A stretch of DNA of 20,400 nt from Bacteroides_D sp963546395 (GTDB lineage: Bacteria > Bacteroidota > Bacteroidia > Bacteroidales > CAJPTX01). The stretch is taken from assembly GCA_963546395.1 (NCBI GenBank), contig CAUUMS010000024.1:1-20400 (forward strand). The letters run 5' to 3'. The notes under the pieces are model-generated. The model ran no database searches. It had not been told where the DNA came from and saw only the letters and a program-made list of their open reading frames with translations. Shown one piece after another: positions 14,247-20,400 of this stretch; positions within the stretch are counted from its first letter, which is position 1, and each line of letters starts with the position of its first letter. The position numbers and the translations under genes are program-made.

Positions 14247-14260
14247 CGGAGTCGTATCCT

Positions 14261-14647
14261 ATGCAGGTTTTCAACGCAACAGGCCGTCGTAAATCGGCCG
14301 TCGCTCGTGTATATCTCAAGCCCGGTAAGGGGGAGATCACCATTAATCACAAGGGGCTAGAGGAGTACTTTGTGTCGCCTCTCCTGCAATACGTGGTACG
14401 CCAGCCATTCCAGGAGTTAGCCCTCACCGAGACGTTCGACGTGGTAGTGAACCTGGGCGGTGGTGGCATCACGGGACAGGCCGAGGCCGTGCGTCTGGGC
14501 ATCTCCCGCGCCCTGGTGGCCTACAACCCTGAGCTGAAGAGCGCCTTGCGTCAGCATGGATTCATGACCCGCGATGCCCGCAGCGTAGAGCGCAAGAAGC
14601 CGGGTCGTCCTGGGGCACGCAAGCGCTTCCAGTTCAGCAAGCGTTAA
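14261..14647 (+). CDS. rpsI: Ribosomal protein S9 (uS9)
   Basis: A 128-residue small-subunit protein whose C-terminal tail reaches the P-site tRNA. Typical features are NATGRRKSAVARVYL at the start, GGGGITGQAEAVRLGISRAL in the middle, and the basic tail ERKKPGRPGARKRFQFSKR ending in the invariant SKR. The same frame stays open far upstream inside rplM, but the ATG at 14261 is the true start by homology; a GGAG lies about 10 bases before it. L13 and S9 are adjacent in nearly all bacteria. Confidence 0.98.
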   Translation: MQVFNATGRRKSAVARVYLKPGKGEITINHKGLEEYFVSPLLQYVVRQPFQELALTETFDVVVNLGGGGITGQAEAVRLGISRALVAYNPELKSALRQHGFMTRDARSVERKKPGRPGARKRFQFSKR

Positions 14648-14832
14648 TCTCGCCTGGGCCCCGGCCCACAATGGCCCAAAGCCTGGCCTGTTCGCACATC
14701 CCGTGTGGGGAGGTGAGTGTCATTGTGGTGCATTGGATGAGGGCACTGCGCGGTACTAGCCGCTTTCGTGCAGAGAGGCCCGTGTTGATTTGTCAGTATC
14801 AATCCAAGTGGCAGGCGCGTAGTGCGCTGAAA

Positions 14833-14889
14833 CTCGCAGGATCAGAAATGCTACCTGCGGGTTGCCATGCAAACAAACAATAGCAGGTA
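14833..14889 (+). promoter_or_regulatory. Candidate two-state leader of rpsB
   Basis: Two hairpins compete for the same bases. Form A: CTCGCAGG (14833-14840) with CCTGCGGG (14854-14861), 8 bp with one T-G pair and a 13-base loop. Form B: TACCTGC (14852-14858) with GCAGGTA (14883-14889), 7 bp ending at the base before the ATG, with a small hairpin TTGC-CAT-GCAA (14862-14872) inside. Because CCTGC is shared, only one form can exist. Form B would hide the AGG in front of the start codon, form A would free it. Autoregulation by S2 is known in other bacteria; whether this is such a leader is inference. The upstream part of the gap (14648-14832) shows no exact TAnnTTTG promoter. Confidence 0.45.
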
Positions 14890-15678
14890 ATGCCAAACGT
14901 AACATTCGAACAGCTCCTAGATGCGGGGGTGCACTTCGGGCACCTGACGCGCAAGTGGAACCCGAAGATGGCTCCGTACATCTTCATGGAGCGCAACGGG
15001 ATCCACATCATCGACCTTCAGAAGACGCAGGCCAAGATGGCTGAAGCCGCGGAAGCCCTGCGCAAGATTGCCAAGTCGGGACGTAAGATCCTCTTCGTGG
15101 CCACCAAGAAACAGGCCAAGGAAGTGATGGCCGAGATGCTCAAAGATACGGGTATGCCGTACGTGACCGAGCGTTGGCCAGGTGGTATGCTCACCAACTT
15201 CCCCACCATCCGTAAGGCGGTGAAGAAGATGGGGAACATCGACCGCATGATGACCGACGGCACCTTCGAGAACATGTCTAAGCGGGAACGTCTCCAGATC
15301 ACCCGTCAGCGTGCCAAGCTGGAGAAGAACCTCGGTTCCATTGCCGACCTGAGCAAGCTGCCGGCGGCCCTCTTCGTAGTAGACGTGCAGAAGGAATACA
15401 TCGCCGTCAAGGAGGCCAATCTGCTGAACATCCCCGTGTTCGCCATGGTGGACACCTGCTGCGACCCCACTCCTATCGATTACGTGATCCCGGCGAATGA
15501 CGATGCCACCCGAGCCATCGAGGTCGTAATGGGAGAGATGATCGCTGCCGTGCGTGAGGGCGTACTCGAGCGCAAGATGGAGCGTTCCAGCGGCAAGGAT
15601 GACACGCCCGAGGATGAGTCCAGCGAGGCGGCCGAGGCGAATGCTGCCCAGGCGCAGAGCGACGAGGACGACGAGTAG
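14890..15678 (+). CDS. rpsB: Ribosomal protein S2 (uS2)
   Basis: A 262-residue S2, which joins the 30S subunit late at the junction of head and body. Characteristic blocks are FEQLLDAGVHFGHLTRKWNPKM, FMERNGIHIIDLQKT, LFVATKKQAKE, RWPGGMLTNFPTIRK, LPAALFVVDV and VFAMVDTCCDPTPIDYVIPANDDA. The C-terminus carries an acidic tail (SGKDDTPEDESSEAAE onwards to DEDDE), a common lineage-specific extension. The ATG start at 14890 gives the standard N-terminus. It lies 242 bp after rpsI with a structured leader, and 65 bp before tsf, the usual partner gene. Confidence 0.98.
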   Translation: MPNVTFEQLLDAGVHFGHLTRKWNPKMAPYIFMERNGIHIIDLQKTQAKMAEAAEALRKIAKSGRKILFVATKKQAKEVMAEMLKDTGMPYVTERWPGGMLTNFPTIRKAVKKMGNIDRMMTDGTFENMSKRERLQITRQRAKLEKNLGSIADLSKLPAALFVVDVQKEYIAVKEANLLNIPVFAMVDTCCDPTPIDYVIPANDDATRAIEVVMGEMIAAVREGVLERKMERSSGKDDTPEDESSEAAEANAAQAQSDEDDE

Positions 15679-15743
15679 GCCTAGGGTCGCCAAGGAGTTA
15701 GTGTAGCTGAGTTATCACATTCATTTGCGAGGAGAATATAGCA

Positions 15744-16577
15744 ATGGCAGAAGTGAAGTTGGCAGACGTGCAAAAGCTGCGTAAGATGACAAGTGCAGGG
15801 ATGATGGACTGCAAGAAGGCGCTAGAGGAGGCCAATGGGGACTTCGACAGGGCCGTGGAGCTCATCCGTGAACGCGGCAAGGCCATAGCTAACAAGCGTG
15901 CCGATCGCGAAGCCTCGGAGGGAGTTGTACTCGCTGCCCGCTCAGCGTGCGGATGCAGTGCTGCGATCCTCACCCTGAACTGCGAGACCGATTTTGTGGC
16001 CAATAACGCCGATTTCATCGCATTTGCCAACAAGCTGCTCACCGAGGCTCTCAAGCAGGGTGCCAAGGATCTCGAGGCCGTTAAGAATCTCACGGTGGAC
16101 GGACGGAAGGTTACCGACCTGGTGGTGGAGCAATCCGGCGTGACGGGTGAGAAGATGGCCCTCTCCTTCTTCCTGCGTATCGAGGCCCCAGGCACTGCGG
16201 CCTACATCCACCCAGGCAACAAGCTGGCCGCGATCGTCGGCGTGAACAAGGCTGATGCCGATCCCGATCTAGTGAAGAACATCGCCGTGCAGGTAGCCGG
16301 TATGAATCCGGTAGCCATCGATGCTGAGAGCCTGCCGGCTGACGTTCGTAACAAGGAGTTTGAGATTGGCCGTGAGCAGGCTCGCCTTGAGGGCAAGCCC
16401 GAGCAGATTCTCGACAAGATTGCCGAGGGTCGGCTCCAGAAGTTCATCAAGGAGAACACCCTGATGGCCCAAGATTGCTTCGTCACGGACGAGAAGCTCA
16501 CCGTAGAGCAGTACATCTCGCGCCATGACAAGGATCTGAAGGTCGTAGCTCTGGGTCGGTTCTCGCTAACCGACTAA
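15744..16577 (+). CDS. tsf: Elongation factor Ts
   Basis: A 277-residue nucleotide-exchange factor that releases GDP from EF-Tu. The N-terminal UBA-like domain has VQKLRKMTSAGMMDCKKALEE, and the core TDFVANN motif in the dimerisation/EF-Tu contact region (CETDFVANNADF) is intact. The C-terminal half has the HIAVQVAGMNP-like block (NIAVQVAGMNPVAI). A GAGGAG (15729-15734) lies 9 bases before the ATG. It is the last gene of the cluster and is followed by a strong terminator. Confidence 0.98.
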   Translation: MAEVKLADVQKLRKMTSAGMMDCKKALEEANGDFDRAVELIRERGKAIANKRADREASEGVVLAARSACGCSAAILTLNCETDFVANNADFIAFANKLLTEALKQGAKDLEAVKNLTVDGRKVTDLVVEQSGVTGEKMALSFFLRIEAPGTAAYIHPGNKLAAIVGVNKADADPDLVKNIAVQVAGMNPVAIDAESLPADVRNKEFEIGREQARLEGKPEQILDKIAEGRLQKFIKENTLMAQDCFVTDEKLTVEQYISRHDKDLKVVALGRFSLTD

Positions 16578-16624
16578 CAGCCTACGGCGGCTAGTTCATT
16601 GGCTAGCCACGTAAACCGAATGTT

Positions 16625-16662
16625 AGCGCCCCGTCTAGGAATCTAGACGGGGCGCTGCTTTT
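16625..16662 (+). terminator. Intrinsic terminator of tsf
   Basis: Arms AGCGCCCCGTCTAG (16625-16638) and its exact complement (16643-16656) form a 14-bp stem with a GAAT loop, followed by GC and TTTT. It begins 47 bases after the tsf stop. It also faces the 3' end of the convergent hsdR and could act against read-through from that side, but it has no T-tract in that direction. Confidence 0.92.
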
Positions 16663-16722
16663 ACCTCCTACTCCATCAGCCCCAGCACTCCGCCATGGCC
16701 AGCGTAGGCATGCGACAATCTC

Positions 16723-19700
16723 TTAGATCGGGTAGCTTTGCAATGACGCTATACCTCCCTGTCCAATGAGGCCAGCATAGCACTCGAAGAAGAGCGACAG
16801 CTGATCGATAACCCGCCGCTTCGTCTCCCTATACCCCTCGCTGAGGTACGTCAACTCCTCAGGCAGTATCCTCGACCAGTCGGGCCCCACAGTTTGTAGC
16901 GTCCCATCACGCAGTGCCCCATCCATGAAACGCCACGTCTCCCGCGGCTTCAGATGCTCCCGATCGATAATGCGCATCAAATCCTGCTGCATCTGTCCGG
17001 GGACGAACTGCTGCCAGCACTCCTTGATAGGCTCCTTCGTGGCCTGGCTGCTATAGTGCGCAATAAATCGCTCTATCAGCTCCTTCTTGCTCCAGAGCGA
17101 GACGCTGGCCCCCACGACCTCTCGCACTTCATCCAAAAGCATTTCCAGGCTACTGCTACCATTCAGACGCGCCTCCGCCACCAGGCTAAGAATGTAGTCG
17201 AGATTGATCTCCGTTTGCCGCACCAGCTCGATCTCAAAGGTCAGGTCGTCCTGTATATCCTCCTTTCCAGTCCTCTTTAGCCTCAGCTCTCGGTACAAGC
17301 CCAGGTACACCCCCTGGTAATCCTGCGCAGCCCTTGGGGAAAGGAGCTCATTCCCTTCGAACTCATCGAATACCACCAGCACATTGCGCAGCCGTAGGAT
17401 AGTACCCCACAGGTGGATAAATGCCCTTTTATTCGCCTCACCCTCTATGGGAGCCCCAAGCGGGAATAGCTTCAGGAGTTCACGCACCAGCTCGGCATAG
17501 CCCCGATGATGTGCGCCCCTCTCGTCCTGATAGCCCCTGTAGTAGGCATCATACTTGCCCAGTAGGGCGATTCCGCTAGCATGCTTGTTGCCGAACAGGG
17601 CCACCGCCTCATTGGTCTGCTCCTCCAGGTTGCGAAAGCAGACCACGTTACCATACGTCTTGACCGAATTGCAAATGCGGTTAGTGCGGGAGAAAGCCTG
17701 TATCAGGCCATGCATCCTGAGGTTCTTATCCACCCAGATTGTGTTCAGCGTCCGGGCATCGAAACCCGTGAGGAACATGTTGACGACGATCAGCAAGTCA
17801 ATCTCACGCCGCTGCATGCGCTGCGACACATCCTGGTAATAGCCCTGAAAGTTACCCTCAGCCACCGTGTAGGCGGTGGAAAACGTGGCGTTGTAATCCC
17901 CGATGGCCTCCGCCAGACCGTCGTGCGCGGGGGCCTCTAACTGCTCCGTGCTGAAGGACTCCTCGGGCAGCAGACCATCCACCTCGCTAGCCGACTGGCT
18001 TGCGCTGAAAACCGTGGCCACCATCAGCCTCTGCTCCACGGGTACCTCTGCGAGCTGCCGCTTGAATTCCCGATAGTAGGCAATTGCCATGGGGATCGAA
18101 TCCACGGCGAGAATCGAATTGAACCCCCTACTCCGGTTCTCCTCCAGCGATATTCCCTCACGGCGATGCGTATGCCTATTGAACGTCCTCAGGATGTAGC
18201 TGACAATCCCCCTGATGCGCTCGGGTGCCAGCAGCGCAGCCGAGATGTCAATGGCCTGCACATCCTTATCGACAATCCCAGCCTTTGCCCCCAGCGTGCT
18301 CACGTAGTCCACCCGGAACGGCAGCACATTACCGTCACGAATCGCATCCACGATGGTGTACGCATGCAGCCGCTCGCCAAATAGCGACTCCGTGGTTTGC
18401 CGAGCCGCCCCCACCGCGTTATCTGCCAGGATAGGCGTACCCGTGAACCCGAAGAGGTAATACCGTTTGAAGGCCCTTGTAATGGCCCGGTGCATCTTGC
18501 CGAACTGGCTGCGGTGGCACTCGTCGAAGATGAGCACCACCTGCTTATCGAACACCTCATGCCCATGTGCCGTGCGGGTGAAGACATCCAGCTTTTGAAT
18601 CGTGGTGACGATGATGCGCCGATGCGGATCCCCCAGTTGCCGCTTCAGAACCTGCGTGTTCGTGTTGCCATTGGCAGCCCCCTTCTCAAAGCGATCGTAC
18701 TCCCGTATCGTCTGGTAATCGAGATCCTTACGATCCACCACGAAGAGCACCTTGTCTATCCCCTCAATCCTGGAGGCAAGCTGGGCCACCTTGAACGAGG
18801 TGAGCGTCTTGCCGCTGCCCGTGGTGTGCCATATGTAGCCGCCCGCCTCACGGGTACCAGCCCGATTCTGCCGCTGCGCCTCGCGGATGCGACCCAGTAT
18901 GCTCTCAGCCGCCGCAATCTGATACGGGCGCATGGCCAGCAGCTCCTCATCCACCGTGAAGACGCAGTACTGCGCAATAATGCTTAGCAGCGTGCGCCTT
19001 GTGAAAAACGTCTTGGTGAAATCGAGCAAATCGGTAATCACCCGATTCTCCCTATCGGCCCAATGCGTGGCGAACTTGAATCCGCCTCGTCCCCCGCCCT
19101 TCTGCCCCCGGGAGCCACGACGCACCGGGTGGGGGTAGTATCTAGTATCCGTGCCATTGGAGATGACAAAGAGTTGCACATACTCGTACAGCCGAGCCCC
19201 GCCCGCACCGAACGACTCACGCCGGTACCGCTCCAGCTGGTCGAAAGCATCCTCCAGCGGCACACCCCGACGCTTCAGCTCCACATGCACCAGCGGCAGG
19301 CCATTCACCAGGATCGTAACATCGTAGCGGCTCCGCCGGGCCCCATGCATCTCGGCGTACTGATTGATGACCTGTAGGCGATTGCGACCGAGGTTCTCCT
19401 TGTCCAGGATGCGCACATTCTTCGTCGTCCCATCATCCAGGCACAGAGCGTACACCTCGTCATTCTGCACCCGGTTCGCCTTCTCCTGCGCCCCATCGCT
19501 GCTACCGCCCAGCAAGTACTCCCCGCAGAGCCGGGCCCACTCATCATCGGTGAACCTATACTCGTTGAGCTCCTCCAGCTGGCAGCGCAGATTCTCCTTC
19601 AGCGCCCGCTCATTGCGCACCCCCTCCAGCCACTCGTAGCCCTGCGCGCAGAGCAGGCCTATGAGCTCCTGCTCGAGCTCTTGCTCCACCTGGTAAGCCT

Positions 19701-19755
19701 CCGAACGCCCTTCTGGGGACGGCGAGTAGCTCTCTAGCACCGTGCGCTCATCCAT
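16723..19755 (-). CDS. hsdR: Type I restriction enzyme, motor/endonuclease subunit HsdR
   Basis: A 1010-residue restriction subunit that translocates DNA by ATP hydrolysis and cuts unmodified DNA. The N-terminal nuclease domain has the PD-(D/E)xK signature Asp145 ... Glu159-x-Lys161 (in VHVELKRRG). Helicase motifs follow: Walker A TTGSGKT (311-317), DECHRS (411-416), GFTGTP (436-441), and in the second motor domain VVNMFLTGFDARTLNTIWVDKNL with SRTNRI. The overall pattern and the IWHTTGSGKT block resemble the type IC (EcoR124-like) branch. The reading frame is intact, so an active enzyme is expected. It starts 12 bases after the hsdS stop codon and is very likely co-transcribed with it. It is convergent with tsf. 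Confidence 0.96.
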   Translation of the reverse strand: MDERTVLESYSPSPEGRSEAYQVEQELEQELIGLLCAQGYEWLEGVRNERALKENLRCQLEELNEYRFTDDEWARLCGEYLLGGSSDGAQEKANRVQNDEVYALCLDDGTTKNVRILDKENLGRNRLQVINQYAEMHGARRSRYDVTILVNGLPLVHVELKRRGVPLEDAFDQLERYRRESFGAGGARLYEYVQLFVISNGTDTRYYPHPVRRGSRGQKGGGRGGFKFATHWADRENRVITDLLDFTKTFFTRRTLLSIIAQYCVFTVDEELLAMRPYQIAAAESILGRIREAQRQNRAGTREAGGYIWHTTGSGKTLTSFKVAQLASRIEGIDKVLFVVDRKDLDYQTIREYDRFEKGAANGNTNTQVLKRQLGDPHRRIIVTTIQKLDVFTRTAHGHEVFDKQVVLIFDECHRSQFGKMHRAITRAFKRYYLFGFTGTPILADNAVGAARQTTESLFGERLHAYTIVDAIRDGNVLPFRVDYVSTLGAKAGIVDKDVQAIDISAALLAPERIRGIVSYILRTFNRHTHRREGISLEENRSRGFNSILAVDSIPMAIAYYREFKRQLAEVPVEQRLMVATVFSASQSASEVDGLLPEESFSTEQLEAPAHDGLAEAIGDYNATFSTAYTVAEGNFQGYYQDVSQRMQRREIDLLIVVNMFLTGFDARTLNTIWVDKNLRMHGLIQAFSRTNRICNSVKTYGNVVCFRNLEEQTNEAVALFGNKHASGIALLGKYDAYYRGYQDERGAHHRGYAELVRELLKLFPLGAPIEGEANKRAFIHLWGTILRLRNVLVVFDEFEGNELLSPRAAQDYQGVYLGLYRELRLKRTGKEDIQDDLTFEIELVRQTEINLDYILSLVAEARLNGSSSLEMLLDEVREVVGASVSLWSKKELIERFIAHYSSQATKEPIKECWQQFVPGQMQQDLMRIIDREHLKPRETWRFMDGALRDGTLQTVGPDWSRILPEELTYLSEGYRETKRRVIDQLSLFFECYAGLIGQGGIASLQSYPI

Positions 19756-19767
19756 ACCCGTTGCCGA

Positions 19768-20400
19768 TTATCCTCGCCCACCAGGCCCTCCGCTAAACGT
19801 GAGCAGCCGCTCCCGGTAATGCTCGTACTGCTTGCGCCGGGCCCGCAGCTCCGCCGGCAGCCCGTCCATCAGGCTATGGCTCAACGCATGCAGACGATCC
19901 AGCACACCCGCAATCTCCGCCTGGACAGCGAGAGGTGGAAGTGGCACTACAAACTCTTCCAACGCCGGGCGTGGCAACCTGGGCACTGCCGCCTTGCGTA
20001 CCTGTGACTTCAGATACATCTGCCGGTCGAGCAGCCAATGGTATAAAAATCGTCCTACCAGCCCCTCGTGGCAATGGAAATGAAAGCAATCGTCTGCCGC
20101 CCAAAATGCCTCTTCGCTGTACCCGATCTGACCGGCGGCCCCGGCCGCAATGACGAACGCGGTGCCCGCAGGGCAGTTGTACCGATCGAAATACCCCAGC
20201 GGAGTGAGCGCATTCTGATATACCGGGTATGCTCCCACGGCCTGGAGTTGCCTTCTAACCACACGCACACCCCGTGAGATATCGCACACCTCTCCCAGCG
20301 TCTTCCACTCCACCTCATCCTCACCAAACGTCAGCAGCTGATCCCTGTAATACGCGTACTGTTTCATGCGGCCCTCCAGCTCCGCCTCCAGCTCCGCCTC
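19768..20400 (-). CDS. hsdS: Type I restriction-modification specificity subunit HsdS, C-terminal 210 residues (5' end beyond window)
   Basis: HsdS recognises the target sequence for both methylation and cutting. The frame is open to the right edge; an ATG at 20367 exists, but the frame continues upstream of it through conserved sequence, so the gene is cut by the window. In order, the visible part has EAEL repeats and the central conserved block RMKQYAYYRDQLLTF (20326-20370), a second target-recognition domain beginning WKTLGEVCDISRGV and ending VPLPPLAVQAEIAGVLDRL, then a copy of the conserved block, RRKQYEHYRERLLTF (19795-19839). This repeated arrangement is typical of type IC HsdS. The first recognition domain and hsdM should lie beyond the edge. 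The target sequence cannot be predicted here. Confidence 0.93.
   Translation of the reverse strand, partial: EAELEAELEGRMKQYAYYRDQLLTFGEDEVEWKTLGEVCDISRGVRVVRRQLQAVGAYPVYQNALTPLGYFDRYNCPAGTAFVIAAGAAGQIGYSEEAFWAADDCFHFHCHEGLVGRFLYHWLLDRQMYLKSQVRKAAVPRLPRPALEEFVVPLPPLAVQAEIAGVLDRLHALSHSLMDGLPAELRARRKQYEHYRERLLTFSGGPGGRG
20377..20400 (-). repeat. 12-bp tandem repeat encoding EAEL units in hsdS
   Basis: Two exact copies of GAGGCGGAGCTG (minus strand) run into the window edge, followed by GAGGGCCGC. They encode EAEL-EAEL, then EGRM, just before the central conserved block. In the EcoR124 family the number of four-residue repeats at this place sets the spacer length of the bipartite target. The total copy number is unknown because the array is cut. 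Confidence 0.75.

Noticed and set aside
13958..14260. An upstream 101-codon extension of rpsI
   Set aside because: It overlaps rplM in another frame and has no S9 homology; S9 begins at the ATG at 14261.
14655..14668. Possible terminator between rpsI and rpsB (TGGGC/GCCCA)
   Set aside because: Only a 5-bp stem with no T-tract; too weak to call.
14917..15693. A 258-codon open frame on the minus strand
   Set aside because: It is antisense to rpsB and has no recognisable domain.
1..20400. CRISPR array, insertion sequence, prophage or tRNA/rRNA genes
   Set aside because: No regularly spaced direct repeats, no transposase or integrase motif and no cloverleaf-like sequence were seen on either strand.

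Overview
The window looks like a chromosomal segment of a G+C-rich member of the Bacteroidota, most likely a Porphyromonas-type organism. This rests on family resemblance (an L13 beginning MDTLSYKT, a short TonB with the Bacteroidota C-terminus, an EF-G2-type paralog, an etfB-etfA-acyl-CoA dehydrogenase cluster) and on several promoter-like sites of the Bacteroidota form TTG-N19-22-TAnnTTTG. No database search was possible.

Layout, left to right. (1) On the minus strand, mraZ and the first 214 codons of rsmH open a division/cell-wall (dcw) cluster that runs off the left edge. Upstream lies a 628-bp gap holding a three-unit TGGGN-N5 array that fits the MraZ operator. (2) On the minus strand is an EF-G paralog whose GTPase motifs are degenerate (EF-G2 type). 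It is divergent from a plus-strand tonB across a 607-bp gap with a promoter candidate for each gene. tonB ends in a strong intrinsic terminator. (3) A minus-strand block from about 13.5 kb down to 5.7 kb reads etfB-etfA-acyl-CoA dehydrogenase-M13 peptidase lipoprotein, with gaps of 24 to 36 bp and a strong terminator. It is followed by a separate gene fusing three LysM repeats to a periplasmic-binding fold. (4) On the plus strand, rplM-rpsI-rpsB-tsf (L13, S9, S2, EF-Ts) form a translation cluster ending in a strong terminator. L13 starts at GTG. The rpsB leader has two mutually exclusive hairpins, one ending at the start codon. (5) On the minus strand at the right edge, hsdS (partial) and hsdR form a type I restriction-modification locus. 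hsdS is cut at a 12-bp tandem repeat encoding EAEL units, like the spacer-setting repeats of type IC enzymes; hsdM presumably lies beyond the edge.

Functional picture: most of the window is core machinery (cell division, translation, TonB energy transduction) plus a fermentative electron-transfer module whose ETF signatures resemble clostridial, electron-bifurcating-type proteins. The accessory part is the type I restriction system. I see no transposase, integrase, tRNA, rRNA or CRISPR array. The observations most worth following are the candidate MraZ operator, the rpsB leader switch, the GTPase-degenerate EF-G paralog and the hsdS spacer repeat.
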